A stretch of DNA of 10,642 nt. Origin: Caldithrix sp. (GTDB lineage Bacteria > KSB1 > UBA2214 > DYKH01). The notes below the pieces were generated by a model, which was not told the origin of the DNA, made no database searches, and saw nothing but the letters and a program-made list of their open reading frames with translations. This document shows positions 1 through 6,008 of this stretch, piece by piece. Position 1 is the stretch's first letter; each line of letters begins with the position of its first letter. Both the position numbers and the translations under genes were made by a program. The stretch spans positions 1-10,642 of the forward strand of contig DYKH01000166.1 of assembly GCA_020722685.1 (NCBI GenBank). Direction: 5' to 3'.

Positions 1-4
1 TGGC

Positions 5-110
5 CACTACAAACGTCTGGTCGTCAATTGCAATAAAGGACACTACAAAATCCGTAACGCTCCGTGTCGTTCAGTGGTTTTTGGAAAGTGTCCGGTAGTG
101 AGAACATAGA
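5..110 (+). promoter_or_regulatory. Repeat-bearing leader, possible operator/promoter of the ParB-like/SPL-like operon
   Basis: The 124 bases before the first gene contain CACTACAAA twice (5-13 and 41-49) and the reverse complement of its core, GTAGTG, at 95-100. An inverted pair GGACACT (38-44) and AGTGTCC (87-93) overlaps these. A weak promoter may be present: TTGGAA at 81-86, and CATAGA at 105-110 after an 18-base spacer. If so, the third hexamer would lie between the -35 and -10 elements, where a repressor could act. Autoregulation by the ParB-like product is inference. The sequence begins abruptly at the window edge, so more copies may lie upstream. Confidence 0.3.
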
Positions 111-124
111 AAGAAAATCTATAC

Positions 125-1096
125 ATGGTGAGCAAAAGCATTGGCACGATTCAGGTCGAGAGCGTTGATGGGAGTGACTCCCTTTTCCAAATCGCAACTC
201 CCAGCGAGATTGATCCCCTAATAGCTTCCATCAAAGATGTCGGCATCATCAATCCGATCATTTTGCAGCGCAAGGAACCGCAACGGTACCGGATCGTAGC
301 CGGATTTCGGAGATTTGCGGCTGCATCAGCCCTTGGCTTCAAAGAGATGCCGGCGTTCGTTGTCGATCATACTGCCACCAACTTGGAGCTCTTCCGTCTC
401 GCTTTGCAGGACAATTTGTCGACGCGCAGCTTCAATCCTATCGAAGTTTCCACGGTGATCCAAAAACTGACCGTCACATTCCAGGTCGAAAAAGAAGACG
501 TTGTGCAAGGCTACCTTCCGTTGCTGGGTCTCGGTAAAAGTCCTCACGTCTATGACCTGTACGCGGCCTTGCGCCACCTGAGTAAAGACTGGCAGCAGGC
601 GATCATTGCGGATATGGTGCCATTGGAGACGGCTACCATGATGCTGGCTGCCAGCGACCAAGATCGCGAGATTTTTCTGACATTGATCAAAATCATGCAG
701 CTCGGCAAAAATCGTCAACGCGAGTTCTGGACCTTGCTGAACGACATTTGCCGTACCGGGCAAACCACCCTGCCGGAGCTGTTGGAAGGAGGCGAATTCA
801 ACGATATTTTGGCCGGTCAAAAATTGACGTCTTCACAAAAGGCAGATCGCTTCCGCATCGCACTGCTCAAGAGGCGTTATCCCAGGTACACCCATGCACA
901 AGAACGGTTCGACGCCCTCATCAAAAAGTGCAAGCTTCCACCGGACCTGCAAATTCGGGCATCCTCCTTCTTTTCTAACGAAGATTTTCAAGTCGCCTTT
1001 GCATTCAAAAGTGAACAAGAGTACGACGAGAAACTAAGAATCTTGAATTCGCTGCTGCAAAACGGTGTGATCAAGCAAATGGTAGAGCTAACATGA
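125..1096 (+). CDS. ParB N-terminal-domain protein coupled to an SPL-like radical SAM gene
   Basis: The 323-residue product has the order of ParB boxes seen in the ParB/Srx fold. Box I is GIINPIIL (residues 40-47), box II is YRIVAGFRRFAA (55-66), and a box-III-like DNLSTRSFNPIE lies at 96-107. In canonical ParB, box II reads GERR and takes part in CTP binding; here Glu is replaced by Phe, so normal CTPase clamp behaviour is doubtful. Residues 108-190 look like the helical ParB linker/HTH region (LPLLGLGKS at about 133-141), and the C-terminal 120 residues are not recognised. No ParA partner or parS site is visible, so a chromosome segregation role is not supported. The TGA stop overlaps the ATG of the next gene by four bases, which implies co-translation with the radical SAM enzyme. 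The ribosome binding site is weak (an AGAAAG-like tract). A specific DNA-binding or adaptor role for the enzyme is inference. Confidence 0.85.
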   Translation: MVSKSIGTIQVESVDGSDSLFQIATPSEIDPLIASIKDVGIINPIILQRKEPQRYRIVAGFRRFAAASALGFKEMPAFVVDHTATNLELFRLALQDNLSTRSFNPIEVSTVIQKLTVTFQVEKEDVVQGYLPLLGLGKSPHVYDLYAALRHLSKDWQQAIIADMVPLETATMMLAASDQDREIFLTLIKIMQLGKNRQREFWTLLNDICRTGQTTLPELLEGGEFNDILAGQKLTSSQKADRFRIALLKRRYPRYTHAQERFDALIKKCKLPPDLQIRASSFFSNEDFQVAFAFKSEQEYDEKLRILNSLLQNGVIKQMVELT

Positions 1097-2208
1097 TGCA
1101 GTCGTTATTACGGCAAATATTTCGCCCTGCCAAGATTCTGGTCGAAGATGCCATTAAGGATAGAGAATTCGTCAAACGAATCCTTGCGCGGAATCCGGAA
1201 GTTCCGGTTGAATTTGTCGCAGATGCAAATGAGACGATTCGAGGGGCGCAGAATGCCGAAGACAAGACATCCTGGCAAGCCCATTTGCTGCTGGCCAAAC
1301 AACGAGGACCTTTCTTGCGGCTCTGTCCCGGAACGAGCAAGCACATCTGTTGCCTTTACCACAATCTGGACGTGGCCGCCGGCTGCGACATGCACTGCAG
1401 CTATTGTATCCTGCAAAGCTATCTGAATAATCCGTTGGTCACCTTGTACTGCAACCTTGATGATTTGTTTGCTGAAGTGGAAAAGAAATTGGCTGCGCAT
1501 CCACGCCAGTTCTATCGCATCGGCACGGGTGAGCTGAGCGACAGCCTGACCTTCGATCATCTGACCGGACTGAGCGCGGATTTGGTGCCTTACTTTGCCA
1601 AGAAAACGAATGCGATTCTCGAGCTGAAAACTAAAAGCTCTCGCATCGAGAATCTCCTCGGCCTGACCCACAACCGCAGAACCGTGGTCTCTTGGTCTCT
1701 CAACGCCGATGCTGTGACCGTGCAGGAGGAATCAGGCGCCCCAAGCATCGACGATCGCTTGACTGCCGCTAAAGAAATACAGCATGCCGGCTACCGTTTG
1801 GGCTTTCATTTCGATCCCATGATTGATTACCCGGACTGGGAAGAAGGCTACCGGGAAACCGTAGACAAAATCTTTCGCTTTGCCAAGCCGAAGAATATTG
1901 CCTGGATCAGTCTGGGGGCGCTGCGTTATCCACCGGCATTGGACGCCATCATCCGTCAAAACCACCCGGACTCGCCCATCGTTCTCGGCGAGCTTTTGCC
2001 GGGTGCGGATCACAAGCTGCGTTACTTCAAGCCGATTCGGATCGGAATGTTCCGCAAAATGCACGAATGGATCAAAGGGTATTCTCAGGAGGTGCCGGTG
2101 TATTTGTGCATGGAAAACGATGAAGTGTGGCGCAAGGCCTTTGGCTGGTCCCCGGGCAGCAGCGCCGGGTTGAAGAAACTCTTAGACCTTAGGGTGTCAG
2201 GCTCGTAG
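1093..2208 (+). CDS. SPL-family radical SAM protein (spore photoproduct lyase-like)
   Basis: This 371-residue protein carries a radical SAM motif CDMHCSYC at 98-105 (C98, C102, C105 for the 4Fe-4S cluster), followed by ILQSYLNNP, the typical context of the spore photoproduct lyase superfamily. Upstream CPGT (78-81) and CC (86-87) give extra cysteines that recur in SPL-like proteins of non-sporulating bacteria. The C-terminal stretch VPVYLCMENDEVW (334-346) also fits the family. Known SPL repairs the 5-thyminyl-5,6-dihydrothymine lesion and uses a cysteine about 44 residues after the cluster (Cys141 in B. subtilis) as hydrogen donor. Here the matching segment reads GTGELSDSLTFDHLT (144-158), with no cysteine at that place. 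The substrate is therefore probably different: nucleic-acid repair or modification is possible, but unproven. The gene overlaps the ParB-like gene by ATGA, so the two products are likely made in a fixed ratio. Confidence 0.88.
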   Translation: MMQSLLRQIFRPAKILVEDAIKDREFVKRILARNPEVPVEFVADANETIRGAQNAEDKTSWQAHLLLAKQRGPFLRLCPGTSKHICCLYHNLDVAAGCDMHCSYCILQSYLNNPLVTLYCNLDDLFAEVEKKLAAHPRQFYRIGTGELSDSLTFDHLTGLSADLVPYFAKKTNAILELKTKSSRIENLLGLTHNRRTVVSWSLNADAVTVQEESGAPSIDDRLTAAKEIQHAGYRLGFHFDPMIDYPDWEEGYRETVDKIFRFAKPKNIAWISLGALRYPPALDAIIRQNHPDSPIVLGELLPGADHKLRYFKPIRIGMFRKMHEWIKGYSQEVPVYLCMENDEVWRKAFGWSPGSSAGLKKLLDLRVSGS

Positions 2209-2428
2209 ATTTCTCGACCACCCAGGTACGTTTACTGCGACGATCCACTCCCAACCCGCTTTGCGACTCCCAGAGGCTCAGACTCGGGTATTTCTTAGAA
2301 AATATTTGCCGCAAAATCCCTCTCCTTACTTTTTTCACCATAGCCAAATTTCCTTGCAACTTTTTACCTTAAGGCAAGTATCAAAAGCCGTCTAAAAAGG
2401 ACGGAAGATTCCCAAGAGACCGAACATT
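2209..2428 (+). other. Intergenic leader before the HEAT-like gene
   Basis: No coding sequence is apparent here. The right half (about 2290-2400) is AT-rich. A weak promoter-like pair is TTGCAA at about 2354-2359 with AGTATC 17 bases later. A short hairpin CCGTC/GACGG (2388-2392 with 2400-2404) sits about 30 bases ahead of the start codon. No terminator for the preceding radical SAM gene is convincing. No known riboswitch is recognised. Confidence 0.25.
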
Positions 2429-2440
2429 ATGAGGTGTACC

Positions 2441-2815
2441 ATGAAGACGATGTGTATCTCCCTTACGGGGTTGTTGATGATGGCGACACTGGCATTCGGT
2501 CAAGTAAACGACGCGAAAAGCCTTGATAGCATTTTGAAGAATTACCTGACCGCACTCAAATCCGACAATGCGGGACTTCGCAATAGCGCTCTGTATCAGC
2601 TCGTCCAGCTCAAAGCCAAATTTCCCAAGGCCGATTTGGGCGCATGCCAAAGGCACATTGCGCAAATGAGCAGCAAAGACAAAAACCCGCGCGTGCGCAT
2701 CAATGCCGGGTTGGCGTTACTGTTCTTAAATGACACACAACTACCGACAAAGGTAAAGATCAACAGCGAAGAGGAACCGACGAAATTCTTCGCTCGCCTG
2801 CATCAAGAAATTTAG
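2441..2815 (+). CDS. Small exported HEAT-repeat-like protein
   Basis: With the ATG at 2441 the product is 124 residues. It opens with a signal peptide (MKTMCISLTGLLMMATLAFGQ), with probable cleavage after the Ala-Phe-Gly stretch. The mature part is two to three amphipathic helix pairs of HEAT type: LKSDNAGLRNSALYQL, and later NPRVRINAGLALLFL, the usual second-helix pattern of an armadillo/HEAT unit. Such proteins act as protein-binding scaffolds; the partner is unknown. An alternative ATG at 2429 would add four residues. The later start is preferred because GAGGTG at 2431-2436 serves it as a Shine-Dalgarno site and it gives a cleaner signal peptide. The gene appears monocistronic, with its own leader and a strong terminator directly downstream. 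Confidence 0.75.
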   Translation: MKTMCISLTGLLMMATLAFGQVNDAKSLDSILKNYLTALKSDNAGLRNSALYQLVQLKAKFPKADLGACQRHIAQMSSKDKNPRVRINAGLALLFLNDTQLPTKVKINSEEEPTKFFARLHQEI

Positions 2816-2836
2816 TCTGTACCAGAGCTCACGTTG

Positions 2837-2884
2837 AAAAGCCTGCTGCTGCAAATTCAATTGCCGCAGCAGGCTTTTTTGTTT
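2837..2884 (+). terminator. Rho-independent terminator
   Basis: A perfect stem of AAGCCTGCTGC (2839-2849) with GCAGCAGGCTT (2866-2876) closes a 16-base loop and runs directly into a T tract (2875-2880, then GTTT). It lies 21 bases after the stop of the HEAT-like gene and separates it from the DUF6807 gene. Confidence 0.92.
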
Positions 2885-2982
2885 AAACCCCCAGCTTGGA
2901 CAAATACAAATTGAAAATCTCAGTGAATGTATTAAATTGTCGCAGACCGTAATTCACCAAATCCACATTGGAGTGACCTTCC

Positions 2983-2987
2983 AGGAG
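2983..2987 (+). promoter_or_regulatory. Ribosome binding site fixing the DUF6807 start
   Basis: AGGAG lies nine bases before the ATG at 2997. The longer reading frame opens at a TTG (2937) with no good Shine-Dalgarno site, and its extra residues would precede the hydrophobic signal segment. The ATG at 2997 is therefore preferred. Confidence 0.7.
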
Positions 2988-2996
2988 TGGCAATCA

Positions 2997-3965
2997 ATGA
3001 CCAAGAATTACTCTTTCTGCTTGCCGCTGTGCGTGCTGACGCTTTCCACCGGCCTCTTCGTTCCCATCGATGGCGAAAGCTCGAAGCCCGCTGCTGGCCT
3101 GCCCATTTCTGCCGAGAGGCAGGACGACATGATCATCGTGCGGGTCAAAGACAAGACCTTCACCTGTTACCGGTTTGGCCGCGGGCAGAAATATCCCTAT
3201 TTCTATCCTGTCAGCGGCCCGCTGAGCGGCACCTCCGTGACCACGGAATCCGATCTCCCGTACCCTCATCATCGCTCGCTGTTTTTCGGCTGCGACCAGG
3301 TTAATGGCGGCAACTTTTGGCAAGAAGGCAATGAACGGGGACAGATTATTTCCCAGGGGGCGAACATTATGCAAAACGGACCCACCTTGGTTGCTTTGCG
3401 TGATACTTGTGAATGGCAGATTCGAGGACAGCCGCCTTTGATTCTCGATACCAGAGAAATCAGCCTCTTCGCTCCTACAGACAGCCTGCGCGTGATAGAT
3501 TTTCGTATCACGCTAAAGGCCCTTACCGACGTACTCATCAAGAAGACGAATCATTCTTTGTTTTCGGCGCGGATGAAAAGGGAGCTTTCGGTCACGAGGG
3601 GCGGAACTCTGGTCAATGCCGAGGGCTTGTTAAGCGAGGATGGCACCTTCGCTGCAAGCTCGCCCTGGTGCGATTATTTTGGAGAACATTTTGGCCTCAC
3701 CGAAGGGTTGGCCATTCTCGATTCTCCGCAGAATCCCTGGCACCCGTGCCAATGGTTCACCCGGGATTACGGATTCTTTTCCCCGACTCCTATGTATTGG
3801 CTTGATGGTAGCGGCTTTAGTCTGAAAAAAGATGCTGAGCTTAGGTTACAATACCGGGTCATCGTTCACGGCGGCAATACGCAAGCCGCCGGAATCAAGG
3901 AGCGTTTTGCGGAATGGGCAAAAGATTCTGCCGGACAAGCTCTGATTCCGGAAAAGCAGGAATGA
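2997..3965 (+). CDS. Exported DUF6807 (PmoA-like) protein
   Basis: This 322-residue protein starts with a hydrophobic export signal (about residues 5-24). The family hallmark is visible: DLPYPHHRSLFFG (86-98), followed by a Trp/Glu-rich NGGNFWQEG segment, and the later DYFGE and NPWHP motifs. DUF6807 proteins are often annotated 'methane oxygenase PmoA', but that name is inherited and there is no sign of methane oxidation here. The family is a β-rich fold common in polysaccharide-degrading and environmental bacteria, often near sugar-metabolism genes; the exact reaction is not established. The HH pair could bind metal or carbohydrate, but this is inference. Its TGA overlaps the ATG of the CAP-domain gene by four bases, so the two exported proteins are probably made together. 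Confidence 0.82.
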   Translation: MTKNYSFCLPLCVLTLSTGLFVPIDGESSKPAAGLPISAERQDDMIIVRVKDKTFTCYRFGRGQKYPYFYPVSGPLSGTSVTTESDLPYPHHRSLFFGCDQVNGGNFWQEGNERGQIISQGANIMQNGPTLVALRDTCEWQIRGQPPLILDTREISLFAPTDSLRVIDFRITLKALTDVLIKKTNHSLFSARMKRELSVTRGGTLVNAEGLLSEDGTFAASSPWCDYFGEHFGLTEGLAILDSPQNPWHPCQWFTRDYGFFSPTPMYWLDGSGFSLKKDAELRLQYRVIVHGGNTQAAGIKERFAEWAKDSAGQALIPEKQE

Positions 3966-4648
3966 GGACGGGCCTCCCGCAAATTTGCCGGAAAGCATTC
4001 TTGCTGGCCGCGCTCTTGGCGGCGTTACTGCTGTCTGTGTCGAAGCAAGTCCACCCGAGAGAAGCCGAAGCGAAGGCCTTTCTGTCGCCCTTTGAAAAGG
4101 AGATTTTGCGGGAGCTCAATCTCGCGCGACAATCGCCATTGGAGTACGCCGCTTTTCTTGAGCAGTCCAGACGCTATTACAAGCGAAAGCTTTACCAACC
4201 ACCAGGTCAGGAAACCTTTTTGACTGAGGAAGGACTCAAGGCGGTCGACGAGGCGATCCGTTTCCTGCGCAAGGCCAAACCTCTGCCAGCCCTCAAAACA
4301 TCGATGGGCTTGTCATTGGCGGCGCAAGATCACGTCAAGGATCAAGGCCTCAAGGGGATTGAAGGGCACCTGGGGAGTGATGGCAGCGAGCCCTGGGATC
4401 GGGCAAACCGTTACGGCAATTGGAAAAGCACCATCGCGGAAAACATCGGCTATGGGGAGAAGAAAGCGCGGGAATTGGTGATGCGGCTGATTATCGACGA
4501 CGGTGTTCGCAATCGCGGTCATCGCAACAACATCTTCAACCATGAATTCAAGGTCGTCGGAATCGCTACGGGCAAGCACACCGTCTATGGCTCCATGTGC
4601 GTCATGGTCTTTGCTGATGCATTCGAGGATAAGATCAGGCCCAAATAA
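3962..4648 (+). CDS. Exported CAP/SCP-domain protein
   Basis: The 228-residue product begins with a signal peptide (hydrophobic core LLAALLAALLLSV, about 14-26) and is a bacterial CAP (CRISP/antigen 5/PR-1) domain from about residue 43. The family motifs are in order: N-terminal helix FEKEILRELNLAR (44-56), GHLGSDGSEPWDRANRYG (135-152), AENIGYG (159-165), and RNRGHRNNIFN (183-193). The family's typical His/Glu/His set can be placed at H136, E160 and H187. Bacterial CAP proteins are extracellular or periplasmic and are mostly of unknown activity. The ATG at 3962 is chosen because it overlaps the previous stop (ATGA) and directly precedes the signal peptide; an upstream GTG at 3914 would lie within the DUF6807 gene. 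The downstream TTCCAT/ATGGAA repeat (4650-4673) lacks a T tract and is not called a terminator. Confidence 0.85.
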   Translation: MRTGLPQICRKAFLLAALLAALLLSVSKQVHPREAEAKAFLSPFEKEILRELNLARQSPLEYAAFLEQSRRYYKRKLYQPPGQETFLTEEGLKAVDEAIRFLRKAKPLPALKTSMGLSLAAQDHVKDQGLKGIEGHLGSDGSEPWDRANRYGNWKSTIAENIGYGEKKARELVMRLIIDDGVRNRGHRNNIFNHEFKVVGIATGKHTVYGSMCVMVFADAFEDKIRPK

Positions 4649-4705
4649 CTTCCATGAACCATCAAAGATGGAACGACTCTAATAGGACGCGGAGCGCGAA
4701 CTCTG

Positions 4706-5042
4706 TTACCGCATCAAAACCGGAGTGTCCATACGGGGTGCCGGTTCTGCGCTTGTTGTAGCAGTAGTCACAATTCTGCGAACAAGCATTGGTCAAGGCG
4801 ATTTGAGTCTGCGATGGTCCCTGGATTCTTGCCAATAAATGTTCGTCAATGAACCGCGAATAGGCTTTGCTGTTGATGGACAGCAAATGCGAATGCAGCC
4901 CCAAGCGGCCGCCAACGTCCGCCACGGTAAATTTTCGCAGGTATTGGCACAGAAATCAGGCAATGGAGGGCTTTACTCGAAGGATTTGCGGCTTCGATAG
5001 AATCGCTTTAATGAGAGCGAACCAATTTGCTTTTTTCATCAT
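4706..5042 (-). pseudogene. Decayed 5' fragment of a radical SAM gene
   Basis: The reading frame starts at ATGATG (5042-5037) and encodes MMKKANWFALIKAILSKP. After about 28 codons it meets an in-frame TGA at 4958-4956. Beyond the stop the same frame continues with FLCQYLRKFTVADVGGRLG and reaches CSQNCDYCYNKRRTGTP, a textbook CxxxCxxC radical SAM cluster motif. Near 4733 the frame shifts: the open frame turns to unrelated residues, while the neighbouring frame reads MDTPVLMR (4732-4709), the usual family continuation. That frame stops at 4708-4706. The rest of the barrel, including the GGEP motif expected soon after, is absent. The stop may have arisen from CGA by a C-to-T change. It is not a copy of the SPL-like gene at 1093-2208, since the flanking motifs differ. 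It fills most of the 4649-5119 gap; nothing else coding is seen there. Confidence 0.78.
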
Positions 5043-5119
5043 CGTCGTTCTCTATTTTAAGGAGCTACGCAGTCGTCCCATAACGGTTTCTTGGATGGCT
5101 TGTATTGTTCACCCACCCA

Positions 5120-5536
5120 CTAAACCGAATACTTGTCGAATATGTGTTGCGGTATGGCGGCCGGGCGTCCGGTGGCCGTGGCGATCATGACGTATTCCAA
5201 ATAGCCGCTGGCGGAAAGGGCGCCGCTGCTTTTTTGCAGGATCTCGAAACAAACGGTGACGCGGCTGCGTTCCGCTTCATCCACCCAAGTTCGCACCAGC
5301 GCGACATCGCCGATGGAAAGACCGCGTTTGTGTTCAATGTACGCCTTGCGCACCCACCAAGTATAACCCTGCGCCAGGAATTCCTCCATGGACATCTTGT
5401 AGCAGCGACCCATTTGATCATAGCGTGCGGCCAACACGTAGTCGAGATAAATGGTGTTGTGCACGTGCTGGTTGATATCAATGTCACTGGGACGAACCGG
5501 TATTTCACTCTCGAACTTGGTGCCGTTAATTTTCAT
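5120..5536 (-). CDS. Hotdog-fold (4HBT) acyl-CoA/acyl-ACP thioesterase-like protein
   Basis: This 138-residue protein is the normal length for the 4-hydroxybenzoyl-CoA thioesterase family of hotdog proteins. The N-terminal motif VRPSDIDINQHVHNTIYLDY (14-33) matches the family pattern RxxDxDxxxHxxN, with D18/D20 as catalytic candidates and H24/N27 conserved. The following WVRKAYIEHKRGLSIGD and the strands up to the C-terminus fit the fold. These cytosolic enzymes cleave acyl-thioesters (acyl-CoA or acyl-ACP) in lipid or secondary metabolism; the substrate cannot be read from sequence. The ribosome binding site is poor: GAAAGG lies about 11 bases before the ATG. The gene is the last on the minus strand before the radical SAM pseudogene, and a hairpin-forming inverted repeat sits about 20 bases upstream. 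Confidence 0.82.
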   Translation of the reverse strand: MKINGTKFESEIPVRPSDIDINQHVHNTIYLDYVLAARYDQMGRCYKMSMEEFLAQGYTWWVRKAYIEHKRGLSIGDVALVRTWVDEAERSRVTVCFEILQKSSGALSASGYLEYVMIATATGRPAAIPQHIFDKYSV

Positions 5537-5556
5537 AATGGAGAAAGCCTTTCAAT

Positions 5557-5583
5557 CCTCGGCCCGACTGAGTCATGCCGAGG
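5557..5583. repeat. Nested inverted repeat upstream of the thioesterase
   Basis: CCTCGG (5557-5562) pairs with CCGAGG (5578-5583). Inside it, GACT and AGTC flank a single base, so the element has a two-tier dyad separated by a CCC/ATG mismatch. It begins 20 bases upstream of the thioesterase ATG and has no T tract, so an operator or leader hairpin is more likely than a terminator. The remaining bases up to 5730 show nothing else that can be supported. Confidence 0.4.
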
Positions 5584-5730
5584 GAAACGGACATTTTTTC
5601 GTCTCTGCGCCGCATGGAATGGACGTTGGCGAAAACGCTCACAGAGGCCGCTGACTAGGGTGGTTTACGGCAGTGAAGATTAGAGCCACCAGACCGCCGG
5701 CAGGAAAATGACTACGGTCAGAGTTCCTGC

Positions 5731-5922
5731 TTAGCCGCTCGTCGCTTTACTTTTCTTTCGGCGCGTTTCTTCACTCCTTACAAACGAATTGCACGTTTGA
5801 TAATGGCTTGACGAGTTGATGATTTCGGTGGCCTTGCCGGAGGCATCCGTTTCCTCCCTGTTGGAAGTGGAGACCCGCATGGTGCGAACGCCGCCGCAGT
5901 TTGGGCATAATTCCATCCGCAT
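5731..5922 (-). CDS. Small zinc-ribbon-like protein with one ligand Cys apparently lost
   Basis: This 63-residue protein has an N-terminal CPNCGG knuckle (residues 6-11) and, about 30 residues later, HYQTCNSFVRSEE. In related short zinc-ribbon proteins the second knuckle usually reads like HCETC; here the first of those cysteines is a tyrosine (codon TAT, one base from TGT), leaving three of the four expected ligands. The start is well supported: AGGAGGT (5933-5927) lies about four bases before the ATG. A second ATG two codons in is the less likely start. The function of this small family is unknown; nucleic-acid or metal-linked regulation is a guess. The C-terminus is basic (RRKKSK). It follows the β-barrel gene after an 86-base gap. 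Confidence 0.65.
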   Translation of the reverse strand: MRMELCPNCGGVRTMRVSTSNREETDASGKATEIINSSSHYQTCNSFVRSEETRRKKSKATSG

Positions 5923-5926
5923 AGAG

Positions 5927-5933
5927 ACCTCCT
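5927..5933 (-). promoter_or_regulatory. Near-perfect Shine-Dalgarno site of the zinc-ribbon-like gene
   Basis: On the minus strand AGGAGGT precedes the ATG at 5922 by four bases. It is the strongest ribosome binding site in the window and the main reason to treat this short frame as a real gene. Confidence 0.8.
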
Positions 5934-6008
5934 CTCACGTCAACAGTTATCGCATGACGCTTGCAGCGTTTTAAGGTGGAAATGTCTCGGCAAGTGTCGT
6001 CTTGGCTA

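Noticed and set aside
5..49. Two CACTACAAA copies at a 36-base period, as in a CRISPR repeat-spacer unit.
   Set aside because: Only nine bases are shared, there are just two direct copies, and no cas gene is seen.
326..820. Open frame of 164 codons on the - strand.
   Set aside because: It is antisense to the ParB-like gene and has no recognisable domain.
2997..3965. Methane oxidation role suggested by the PmoA name of the DUF6807 family.
   Set aside because: The protein is a soluble exported β-rich protein and shows none of the membrane helices of true methane monooxygenase subunits.
4650..4673. TTCCAT/ATGGAA repeat after the CAP gene as a terminator.
   Set aside because: The stem is only six A/T-rich pairs and no T tract follows.
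4956..4958. TGA in the radical SAM fragment as a recoded codon (selenocysteine or alternative code).
   Set aside because: TGA serves as the normal stop for several intact genes here, no SECIS-like hairpin is obvious, and the same gene also has a frame slip and a large truncation.
5002..5036. TCGCT/AGCGA hairpin followed by TTTTTT as a + strand terminator.
   Set aside because: The stem is five pairs, the T run is separated by about ten bases, and the T run is the complement of the Lys codons at the pseudogene start.
5105..5683. Long open frame of 192 codons on the + strand.
   Set aside because: It is antisense to the thioesterase, whose motifs are clear, and its translation shows no family features.
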